DNA from: Crotophaga sulcirostris
Taxonomy: Eukaryota; Chordata; Aves; Cuculiformes; Crotophagidae
DNA: 64,000 nucleotides
Assembly: GCA_013397455.1 (NCBI GenBank)
Contig: VYZB01000036.1
Span: 273,237 to 337,236 of the forward strand
Reading direction: 5' to 3'
Part shown: piece by piece, positions 1 to 12,500 of the stretch
How positions within the stretch are numbered: position 1 is the stretch's first letter
How the letters are laid out: every line of letters starts with the position of its first letter
Notes under the pieces: model-generated
What the model was told of the DNA's origin: nothing
What the model saw: only the letters and a program-made list of their open reading frames with translations
The model's database searches: none
Position numbers and translations under genes: made by a program

Positions 1-319
1 AGGTGATGCTAGTATCTTTAAGCAACAGGATGGCGATAGCAGAACCAGGAGAATCTGAATGATCTGATTCTTTGGCCTGTCTGCTAGACTTCTACCTTCT
101 TCTTTTAATATATAGTTTGTAAACAGCTTTGAAGGCATAGCTATACTTCAAGACCTTAAGTGCTGCTTCGTTATAGTGTGGAACACCCCATAAAACAGAA
201 AGACATTTTTGTAGCTTTTAGCCTATTTCTCAACCTGTCAACAACATACATAAAATAAAGAAAAAATTATATTCAAAGCCATCAGTTTCCATTATTAGCA
301 ATGCTCCTTCAGACAGTAC
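1..319. other. IQUB intron, left edge
   Basis: No exon, RNA gene or recognisable repeat seen. The downstream IQUB exons must lie left of the window. Confidence 0.6.
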
Positions 320-568
320 CTGAACTAAGAAAACAATTTTAGCATCATCTTGATAATGAACTTCAGACTTTCTGAGATTTTTCAGTAAATGTTTGTAGTT
401 AAAAAATACTTCTCGCCGCCGAGCCTCATTATCAAGCTTGCAACATAAACGGCATCTGCCAATGGTGCGGGAACTGGCAGGAACAGGAAACTCAGTAGAT
501 GGTAAGTATTTCTCGCAGCTCTGACAGAAGTTAACATTTTTATAAAGCATCAAGGGATCTGGTGGAAC
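320..568 (-). CDS. IQUB: IQUB exon with paired Cys-x2-Cys motifs (residues 556-638)
   Basis: 249 bp, phase 0, acceptor TTTTAG and donor CAG|GTACTG. It encodes Phe-Cys-Gln-Ser-Cys...Leu-Pro-Ser-Thr-Glu-Phe...Gly-Arg-Cys-Arg-Leu-Cys, matching the mammalian order. This is the last IQUB exon I can find. Nothing in 1-319 resembles the remaining C-terminal region. Confidence 0.92.
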
Positions 569-3500
569 CTAAAAGATTTTTTTAAAAAAAGTTAATTTAC
601 CACAAAGTATCTTTGCATTACTTATGTGTCATCCTAACTCCATCAGAATACATTTAATGTATATTCAGGCAAGTCTTCTAATATGTAAAAGCTAGTAATA
701 TTTATTTTAAAATACCCAACAGTGTTTATTTTTTAAAAAAACAGAAGACCAAAATCTATTCTATTTTCTTCCTGTAGTTGTTAAAATCAGTTACATAAAA
801 CAGTCAATTCATTCTTAATTTATATGAAGACCCTAGACATAATGCTCCAGTGCTCTTCTGGCATTTCTATGTATGCAGCTTGTGAGCCATTCTGGAAAGA
901 TGACAACACACAGAAAACAGAAACTAATTCTTTTGCATTTATTTTTCATATAGAATCTGTCCTTTATGTCAAAACCCCTGAGATTATGGGCATATTAATA
1001 TTGTGGCATAAGAATATAAAATCATCAGAGCCATATGTACATAAACAACATAGGGGCAGATAATCAACTAATCTTGCTAATGACCTCCTCATTCTCATAT
1101 TGCTTCATGGGTTCTAGAAAAAATATAATGTAGTCTGTGCAGAGGGCCCAGGTCTGTAACTGGGTAGTATGAGTAGTCTGATAAGCTTGTTACCTGTTGT
1201 GGTCATCTGCCTTTTTTTGAAAATAGCCTGAGGATTTGACCACTTTGACTGACTGTTGATGAACTGCCAATCTTTTTTATGGTCTACAGAAGGTTACAAA
1301 ATTCAAATGGAAATAAAGGTGCGATTCAGCCTTCAGCTCAAGGTACCATTAAACAAAAGCAACAGAAGACAAAGATCTCCCATCCCCAGTCTCTGCTGTG
1401 ACACATATAGGTATCCCTGTTCATAAAACTAGTGTAAAATAACTATTAGTTGGTTGTAAATACAGCCAACATTTACTGGCAGATTCTCTACTCCCGAAAT
1501 ACCATCAACCACTTAAGTGGGATCCTCTTCTGACATGTGCAGACATATGATAGAGAATCGTATTTTTATTGGTAATCTGCAGCCAGAAAAGATAAACAAT
1601 CACACAATTTGAGAGGTATCTACCACATTCTGCACTTCCTAGCTGTATCTTCTTCTCACAAAGTAGCAACTAGTTGCACAACAGAAGCTCGTAACACCTC
1701 TTGCTTAGGTGCAAGCTCGTTAGACATTACTGCCAATGTTCTGCTTTTCTGGATGCATGGGATGCTGCCCCTTGTTCAGTAAAAAAAAAAGATAATGGCT
1801 CTCTCTACTGGTTCCCCATTTGCTATTGCATTTTACTGTTACCATCACATCGGATCTACCATTTATAATTCTCAGATTTTTATTTCATACATGGAGTTCC
1901 TGGGCCCTCTCAGTGCTACCAGGCACTTGTCAGGTTCTTATGCCCATGCCTATGCCCTATGCTTCCTATATGACTACATAAACTTATTCGTGTGAAACCT
2001 GTGTACTTGCTACATTTTACTTCTTGAGTAACTCCTCCAGTAATTCTACAGCAAAATGTAAATTAAAAAAGCTTTCATTGTTTTCCATTCCCCTTCTCTC
2101 TCGCCCTTAGTTTGAAGGCCAATATATCAGACTGTAAAATAGGAATAATACCTTCAGTATCCTAGCAACTTCAGGGTTAAACTCTGGAGTTTTAATATAC
2201 TGTAGAAATAATGTACAAATTCTTTTCCTCAGTCCTTCTAAGTTGCATTCTTTCACCTCTCTCGACATAAGATCAAATTCCCTGTAAATTAATTCTATTA
2301 TTTCCCGTGTTAATTTACATTCATGTTCCTGAAAGAAAGCACAATAAAAAAGGAAAAAAAATTCCACAACAGGAAGGAAGCAAACAAAGAAAACAATTCT
2401 AACACAGGTATGAGAACTATGCCAGTCATCATTCATACCTATTTATTTTCACATAAGAACGTGTTCATAGAAGAATCCCTTAGTGTTTCAGGAAAACAAC
2501 CTCCAAGAAAATTAATGTAAAGAACTACAAAACTAAGAATGCTTACAGATTATGCTTTAAAGGGCTGGTATATATAGCAAAGCTATGAGGAATTTTAAAC
2601 TTGGAGGCATTAAAAAATGCTAAGCAGAAGCACACAACAGATGCAAAATTGTCAGTCTCAAAAAGCCCCAGGAATTATCTCCCTAAGAGCTTCCTTTGGC
2701 TATATGATAGGAGACGTAATGTATATACACAGTAGATGGTGTATATACAAAAAAAAACCCAAACAACCAAACCACCAAAAAGAAATCCCATGAAAAAAAA
2801 ACCCAAACAAAAAAAGCGACCACACAAAAGGCATGGGGGACATTATGAGTATGCTTGGAAAACCAGCTATTTCAGTATTTCAAATGCTTAGCAGGAGGTT
2901 CTGCAGAAACAGACAAGAGGTAAATGAGTTCAATGCTTTCTCACCTTAAATAAAGTACTAATTTACAGAAATTCTAGAATTTGTTCGCTGCAGCAATATT
3001 GACTTGCATTAAGATGGGCAGGAATTCATAAACCAGAACTGCTCCGAATGCTATATTTGCTTTAGATCAAATTCTGGAACTACCAATGCAAACGATAAGA
3101 TGCATTTTTGTTTTAATAAGACCAGGAAGCAGCATTCTATTCTAGTTTGACATTAACAGTATCATCCTGAAAGTACCTTGAAACTCATATTATCCTTTTT
3201 GTACGTGAATGAATGAATAAATAAATAAATAAATAAATAAATAAGACAGACTAAAAGAAATGTAACCAGCTTCTAATTCACTGGGAACACTGGCAGCACC
3301 AGTGGGGGTGGGCAGTCAGGTCAAAGACAAAAAACCCTCCAATCAGTATTCGTCACCCATAAAACTGGTAATTCAAACCAATAGAGAGATAAGGTGTTAA
3401 ACAGACCTTTCAAAGAATTGAGACAACCAAAACAGTAATAGCCACTTACATCTCTGCCATGGTTTTCATCAAGTTACAAATATTAAGCTCAACTTTGTAC

Positions 3501-6500
3501 TAACATTTTGTTATGTATTAACATACAAAAAGTCTAAAACCACAGGGAAAAAAATCTAACACACTTTGAAGAAAAATGTGCACATCACAGAATGAAATAC
3601 AAATGTAGGGTATATTTAGAATGTAAACTACACTCCCATGCCAGGTGGCACACTAGGCTTTCTCTTGCTGCCAGCTGATCATCCTGGCACCTGCCTGCCT
3701 GAAGAAGCACTGCTTATGTGTCAACATGATTAAGTGACTCTGTCTTTGGAAGTACAGCTTCAAGTTAAACATAAACAGAAAAATAAAACATACCTCCACT
3801 GTACGTCTGAGTGTTAGCAGCACATCTGTTCTCTCATCTTTTGGGATGTCATTCCTGCTAATGCTGCAGTAGATTTCAAATAGTGCTCTGGCACGGAGTA
3901 TGTACGGTGTATCCATTTCAGTGATTTTTCCATCATATGCTCTCCATCTCTTAGGCTGTGCACACTTCAGAAATAATTTGTATAACTAAGCTATTACAAT
4001 CCGATCAGCCAGTTGAACAAGTGCATTTTGTTACATCAAGTTTCACCAAAGAAATAGGGACTTAACATTAATCCTTGACTAATACAGAAGGCTAATTCTA
4101 TTGCCAATATTAATACAGTACTTTCTCCACCACAGCATGTATCCAATTGCAAATTTTGTTTTAAGTTGCAGGTCATGAAAATTTTGACTTACAGTATATT
4201 AAAAGCAAATAATATTCTCCTACAGGGATATGCTCTACTCGCTTTAAAGCAAATTTACTGACAGTAATGTTAGAATACATTTGCTCTGTATTTCATCTTA
4301 CAGTCATAAATCCCTCTAAACTATCAGTAAAAATCAATGGGACTGTTGACTGTGTTAAGATTGCAAATTTAAGGCCTCAGAGTCTACTGCAGTACAAAAT
4401 ATCTCCAGGGAACTGTTCTATTTATACTAGCTATACAGATGGATAGAAGGCATAGACTTTGTTGAAGCTGACTAAGGCAAGAGTATAGGATTAGTTTATC
4501 AGATACTTCAGCTAGCTTCTTGTTTGCTAACTTAACCACAGACATTTAGCCTACTACTTAAATCATCTTTTTGCACATCTTTAACTTCTGTAGACAGTGA
4601 GAAGTTACGAGGTGTCACCACGTGGTATGCAAAATCCATGCATTCTCCTCTTTCTAGAGGACTGGTTTTGTTTGCAAACCACGCTGTTATAGAAGGAGGT
4701 AGTCACAGGGGAGGTGGGTATCTAAATCCAATAGAAAGATGGTATTCAAAATCCCCTCCTCATCGTCAACTAACTCCACTCCCTTTCCTTAATTGGGACA
4801 GCTATTTGGAACCTCATGTTGTGTATTAATTATTCTCTTTCAGTGTATTTGGAGCTTGAGTGTTCACAAACACTTGTGAAATTCACTTTGCAATCTCAGA
4901 GCGAGTTAACTACCGCAATGCTTCATGCAGCCTTCCCATCCTGAGTAGCTTTCTGGATATTAACACAGAATTGATGTAATCATTATTTTGATGAAATAGA
5001 TATGTTTTTTATGGTGACAGGTCATAACAATACCAAGAATTTTAGATCGTTAGAACAGATATGATTAGTCACCACCACAATCAAAACAGAGCTTTCCTCA
5101 CTTTTAAATAAACAAATTATAAAGTTAGGCAAGCAAAAGAAAAACAAAATAATTGAAAAAATAATTTAACATTGAAAAATTGACATTTAATAACACGATC
5201 AGTGGGGGTGGAACTCTAATTAAAGGCAGTATACTTAATCAGAGGTCACAATTCAGAGCCAAAATGGATTAAAAAATGCAATAGCAAAACCAGACATCAA
5301 TAGGAAATAAAACTCTTTAATTCTTTAGTGAAATCTGAATTTTTGCAAAACTAGAAAGAGGAAACTTTCTTTCTGTCATAAAAAGGGAGCATTCTACCGT
5401 AACTTCATACTTTTTTCACTATTCCTTTTCAGTACTAGAAATTCTAAAAAAAAAACCCCAAACCCCAACAAATAATGACACCCCCTCCACCCCCCAAAAA
5501 CTTAGGAGCTATATCATACTGCAACTCCTTTTTATGTCAAAAGTCACCATTTTCCATAGAACAGTTTATACAGTACCTAAATTTGATCCTCTTTAATGAA
5601 ATGACTTATAAGATAGAAAGGTCATTTCGTTATGCTTGGGAGGGTCAATGGGCAGAGTTTACCCTAGGAAATGGTTATTAAAAGTTAGGTTCTTCTGATA
5701 AATTTGCACAAATCATATATGAGCTGTTATAGCAATTTTGGCATTCCACTCTGCAAATGACCCGTAACACAGACCAACAATATCACGATAACAGCTAAAC
5801 TATTAAAAACAAGGTATCATACCTGTAACTTTTCTTATTACTTCATCATAAGTGGATATTATGCAAAATAAAATAATTTTAAAAGAAAGAAATTATGTAG
5901 CTTTTTACTGAAACAAAAGCAGAAGTCTCCTGAATATGAAGATTTCCAGTATTTCAGAAAGAATCACAAGCTCTCTGATTTCAAGACTATTTTAATGCAT
6001 TCAAGATTGATGTGAAAAAACTAAAACTTCCGTAGTTTTTGCCAGCATTTTCTTTGCTTTTAGTCTGCTGGCAGTGCTGCAGAATTTGCAATAATCCTGT
6101 TATGTGTATCACTTCACAATGCAAGTCTACAAAAACTGGACTCTGCTGTTGATGCATGAAAGCAGAAAAAAAAGCACCTGAGGAGAGAAACACACCACCA
6201 CAGACACACAGAGAAAGACAGGAGAAGTAAAACAAATACATAGGATGGGTGCAACAAAAGCCCAAAGCATGAAAGGTATGAACTAAGCAATAGTTTGTAA
6301 TTACACTGATTCCTTTAAGAAAATATGATAGCTGTATAAAAGCTTAATCAAGTCCTTCAAAATACAAATGCCGGAGAATAATGAGTTCAGCATAAAAAGA
6401 ACCACCGATTACTTAGTGCACACACAACCAGTAGCAACCACTGTAAAAGCCCAGAAGCATGAGGAGGTACATGCTTTTAAAATAGCAAAGGAAGGAATAA

Positions 6501-9500
6501 AAGTTTCCATGGAGAAGTAACTTGCATATCACATTGGCTATTGCAGCAGTGACATGCCTGCAGTCTTCAGTTGTGAAAGGCGTTATTTCAACTTTAACTG
6601 GCAAGTATCCAGATTAACATTATCAGCTAAAAGTTCAAGAAAGAAATTAATAAAGCAGCTATACTCTAGCACTCCAATGATAAATTACACAATACAGTTT
6701 AAAGTGTTTAAATTGCAAACCTTAAACAAACCTTCCATTTAATTTTGAGATTTCCAAAGCTGTCTTTTAATTATTCAATTTTTTAAGAAATGCAGAAATT
6801 GGTACTTTCTTTACCTCTGAGTTAGGCTGCTATCTATGTCAACAGTTTAGAACAACACTCAAAACCCTACAGCTGACATAATAAAATAACATGAAAAGCT
6901 GCAGAAGTTCGGAAGCTCACTATATTGTCAAATTAAAAAGAAAGCAGTCTCTCTGCTGAAAAACATAATTTATGAATTTAAAATATGAATAAATAAGTTA
7001 GTAATAATCGCTTCAGAAATATGTCCACTCTTTGGAAAGAGAGAGCATCTAGTCTCTCGTCTGTCTCCTGAATCACCAAACGTGAATTATCACTAGGAAT
7101 TCTGGTACTGAAGAAGATTTTGCTTCTGATTCCTAGATGTAAGAAAACCATAACACTTGTGAGAATATATACTGGAAGTATTCTATATAGGGTAGGACTT
7201 TGGAAAGCAGTCCTTGAAGGAAAAATAAAGATAGAGATTCAGTTAAGAGGGAAATACATTTGCTTTAGACTGCTCCAGGTTTCTTTTTCTGACAAGATAA
7301 CAGAACAGATTGTAAGTAGAAGAAGCAAATATTTAGCATAGAAATGATTCAAGCTTTTGCTATCATTCCTGTATATTTAGTTTTCTGATTTTTTACACTC
7401 CTGAAAGCAGTAACAGAGAATACAATCACATCACAGCAATAAATTTGGTATCAGTTCCACCAATATTTCAGATAAGTATTTTCTTCATAATGAAGAAAAG
7501 TATTAGAATTTTATCAAATCACTTTTAACAGACTAGTTCTCACATATCAGTAATAAAAAGAAAGAAAGAAAAAAGTCTCTTTTGGACAAAACCACCATTT
7601 TTACTTTTAAGCACCAGTCATTTTTTTTTTAAATAAGATAATAAAAAGCTATTTCTGTTATAGTATTTCTTTTCATAATTATTTCACATGGTATGAAAAC
7701 AGCGGGAAAATAAACTATTTTTTCTGAGGGGATGTATTGCTGAGATATTTACCTTTTTGTGTTTTACATTTAAGATGCCACTAAGCCATCTTTGATTGTG
7801 AATGAATTCTCATATTTGTTTTATAAAGGAAAGCCTGAAGAGCACTTGTGTTAAATTTCATCCCCAGGGATATACAAGAATAAAATCTCAAGTTAAAGTT
7901 CTAATTCAACAGACACCAGTGAATTAAAACCTAAGTTTAATATGATATAAGATTCAGTCAAAGCTTTTTTGGATTTCTATCCTGTACATGAGAACAAAAT
8001 AAATGCTTTCTTTAAAGACAGACGTGTGATGACCAGAGGCCTGTGCTCAATGGGGAAATAAATGACCAATCCAGTTCCTGAAGGATAACACTTCTGAGGG
8101 AAGATAATAAAGAACAGAAAATAAGAAGCAATTAATCCATTCTGCAGGGTTAAAATTTAATTTTACAAATGCTTGCTTAAGGGTTTGCACTGAAGTTTAA
8201 GTGCAACAGCAAACTTTTCACTGTAGAGAGCAGTAAACAGAACATACCAGAGGGAAAATCACTTAGTCTTTAGTTCTGATTAGTGACACTATTTTTGAAA
8301 GAGAAGGCAGATTTTCCAAGTTTCAAAAACAGAATAGGAAAGAGCATAGTTTCATTCATGGACTCCTACATCACTGTAATGCACATGATACAAAATATAG
8401 AATAGCATGCAATACCCTGATGCTTTATAACCTCAAATTAACCATTCAGAACGTTTAGAATTTCAGCCTTTAATGGTGTTAACAGTGCCATCAGAATCAT
8501 GTTCTTCATGCAGAATAGTTACATAATACAAAATTCATCCAGTCAGTGCTATTTTTTATATTACATGTACACAGCAATCTGTGTCTAAGGTAAACCTCAG
8601 GTGACTGTCTTAATGATGCATCGTTAGTCCTTAAATCAGTCACAGAGTTAAGAAATTCTCAGCTTGGAAAAAGAAATTTAATGAACTGCATTGACAAGAA
8701 TAACTAGATAGTTTGGATATTTATAACATTAGTATTCACATGATTAAATGCTAAAGCTAAAAGTTACTTTTGTCAGGGAGTTTGCAGATGTCTCTTCTGT
8801 TCTGTATTTTGGTATTCTTTATGTTCAGCCTAAAATTACATGACTGACCTTATCCAGAAAGCGCAGTATCGCTTTTTGTTGATTCTCCTCATCTGCATTT
8901 AGTCTGCGTCTCCCAATGGAAGCAATCAGCTGTGCCTCTTGTTCCAGAAGTTCACAAAGTGCTGCCTTCCTTTCAGCTCCAGTTAGAGTTCTGTTAATCC
9001 TTTCAGTCTCCTCCTGCCTCCATACTACAGATATAAATATTTTGGGCATTTTTACAAGATGTATTCAGTGAAATTCCTACTTTCATATTTAAGAAATAGC
9101 ATAATTATTTTTCAATATTTGTTAAAAGCTGGTTTCCGTGTTAGGGAACTAATCGTTATGCATATTTTCAACACTTGCAAAATGACCCAGAAATTAATGT
9201 AAATTATACAGATGTTCTGTGAGAGTATGTGTGCGTATATCAATTCCAAACTGCCAATTCTTACTGCAAACTCAAAGATGGGTTAGGAAAAAAAGAAGCT
9301 CTATGTGATAAAAAAACTGAGCTCCTGTGGAGCTCCTGTGGAAATGTGTGATTAAATGATTTCTTCAAAAATTTGCGTCTAATATAACTAAACTAACTCC
9401 TTGAGTCTCAAACAGTTCCAAAAGGTATGAGCAAAAGGAACTTTTTAAACAATTGCTCATCAAAGTCACAAGAAAAGATACCGTGGAGACCTTCTCAGGA

Positions 9501-12500
9501 CATTAAGGACAGCATCTTACTGTGGCACTACAAGTACTCAGTGCTGAGAATACTACTGCTTCTCCATGCATAAATGAGTAACCTAAGAAGCTTGAAGTCC
9601 TCCAAAACTGTGATAAAACTTGACTGACAGTCACGTTTAGCACTCCAGGTCTTACATGGAATATTTCAGTGGTATCACCTTTTGCCATCTAAGCCAGATG
9701 GATGTGCATTAATAACTAGACAGTCGTTTCTGCACTCTCCCTTTCGTCTTCTACAACAGAACCTTGCAAGTGGAAGGAAGAGGCATGCAAACCACAGGAT
9801 GGCAATGACAGCAGCACGTTAATCAGTACATGCTGGAAAGAATCTGGCCTTCCGACTCTTATGGTCAAATCATCAAATCACAGGTACCTGCTGCACTTTG
9901 AAGTTTAACTGCTTAATGACAGAAACATACAGACGTATACATATGTGTCTATCGTGGGTTTTTTTGCAGTACCCATTTCTTGACTATAACTGCTGATACA
10001 CAGACTACATGCCTTTACAGAAATCTCTTAGTAAAATCAAACTGTGTTTACTGAATAGTGTTTTCCTTCGCATACATCGTAACAATTCTTGGCTTCTCTG
10101 AAGACTCTATTCTATTTCAAATATCCTGGATTTTTTTTAGGGAATTTTAATAAGATCCAAAACTTCAACAGTCCTGAATAATATCCTGAAGTGTTGTTAT
10201 TGTTCCAGAACAGTTATGCAAAAGCAAAACCCAGCTTAAAAGAAAACAATCCAATACGTGATGCACTCTTACTGAAAAAGCCCATAATATCCTGTATCAG
10301 GTAAGTTTAGAGGCAGGAGGAGGGAAAGGAGAAAGGTTTATTTTCTGCCTGTGGCTTCCTTATCTACAATGCCTTATGTTTTCAATTTTAAAATATTTCA
10401 ATTGATTTCCTTAAGGCTCTCCAAACTTTGGTATTAATATGACAGCTGTCTGACAAGTTCTGAATACCCAAAGATATATTTTTAAATAAAACCATTTCAG
10501 CAAACAAAAACACTCTATAGACTTAATTTACATGAAGCTTTATATGCCTGAAGGGGGCAGCAACTTCAAAGGTAGAGCTAATAAATACAGTAAGCAATTT
10601 TGTACTTACAGAAATTAAGATGTTGTCAATTATCTTTAGTACTCACCTCCTGATTCACCAAATACATGCAGTCAAGTTAAAACATCCCTTTTATATTACC
10701 TGCTCTACAGGCAGAAATTTTACATAATACAATTTTTATTCCCATTTTTATAAAACAAAGTAGTTCATACTTTTAAAATAAATAATGTATGTCTGTATAT
10801 GCAAACACACTGAATATACAAATTCATCTCATTTGCATCATACAGTCAACAGGTAAGCTTTTGTACCAAGAGGAATTGCTTATACTGGCTGACCCTGTAA
10901 TAGTATCCTCTTGTTGTGATCAGCAGTAATAACCTTCACAGACCTCTGGAGGACAATAGTCTTATTCTATTACTGTCACAATGATTTCGCTTGTGTAGAC
11001 TGTTGACACTATAAGAATGTAAAAGGAGTTTCAGATGCAGGTAGAAAAAAAAAGACTTCCTAGAACCACTAAGCTCTACTAAAATAAAGAGCATGACTGC
11101 AAGCCTCCATGTAGATAAGCAACTAGTCAACACTGGTAAACAAAAACAAAACAAAAAGATTAATACCAGACCACTATTTTTAACAAAATGTTAAAAAGAC
11201 ATTTCAAATGCTGGAGTTAATTCTGAGCCAGTTTTGAAGTGACACATATTTTTTTTTCATGTTGCCTAGATATTAAATACCTGAACATTCATAGCTGAAA
11301 GTTCTATAAGTTCTATTATTTGTGAATCCAATGATGTTAAACTTAGCAAAAGAGACATTTATATAACTGTAAGTTTAAAATCTAAAACTATTGGGAATAT
11401 CAGCACTCATTTACAACTTTGACTAAGTCAGTTTGTTTCTATTGCAAAGAAGATTTCACTTTTTTTTTTAAAGTGGATCATACATTTGTTAGCATATTAG
11501 TTAGGAAGCAGTTTTTTAAAGAAAATATTGCAGGAAATCAGATACTAAATAGTAGCACTTGACATAAGTGGAGAGGAAAAAATAATTATTTGAGTACCTT
11601 GGCTTTTAATTACCCAGTCAGGTACACTTTTTAAAGGGCTTGATTCTTGTGAAGCAAAAAGCTAACTAACTATGAAGAAAAAGAGGGGGCAGAGGAATCA
11701 AACTCTAAGAAACCACAAATCTCATGAAGATACCATTCCCAAAATGCTAAAGTTTAAGATCAGTAATAATGTTTACATTTGTCAAAACCAGTATTATTTG
11801 TAAGCCATTTATATGTTCAGACGTAAACAATTTGTCTAATGCCACACAAAGCATGACAGGATTAAAAGAAAAGTGCATAACTAGGACAGTAATGTCCAAA
11901 CTGTGAGAGTTATACCATAAGCAAGCACTATAGCCTAGATAGCATACGAATTGTTACAAGTCCTAGTGCAAACAACTTGCTTAAAAGCAGATACTTTAAA
12001 AAGAACTCTTGGAGTTTTATTATATGCTGGTACAAGCCCACTGCTTTCTATTGTTTTTATTTTTCCAAAAGGACTTACACTAGGTTTTTATGTTACATTT
12101 GCAACATTACTCTCCTGTAAGGCATAATTGACACAAATGTCAATTATCTGCAATATTCACCTTATTTTTCCAGGAAAGTTTAGAGGTGCTTGCCTGTATT
12201 AGGCACCAGCCACTGCAACAGGAGAGGTCAGTCTTTCAGGATGCACTGTAGGACTTCTAACAGACTTAAAATTGTGACAACGCAGTTTTGTGAAACATGG
12301 AATGAATTAGAAAGGAGGAAAAGCATCAGCAGAAGACTAGGACAAAAGGAATAACAACAGTCGTATACTGCAAAATTCTTGGCACAAGTTTAGGCTGTTA
12401 TTAAAAAGATCCATATTAAATGAGGAATGATGGATCTTAATACTAAGTTCTTCACGGTATTATTTTCAGCATCTTAAATGTAGCATAAAAACATTAAAGT

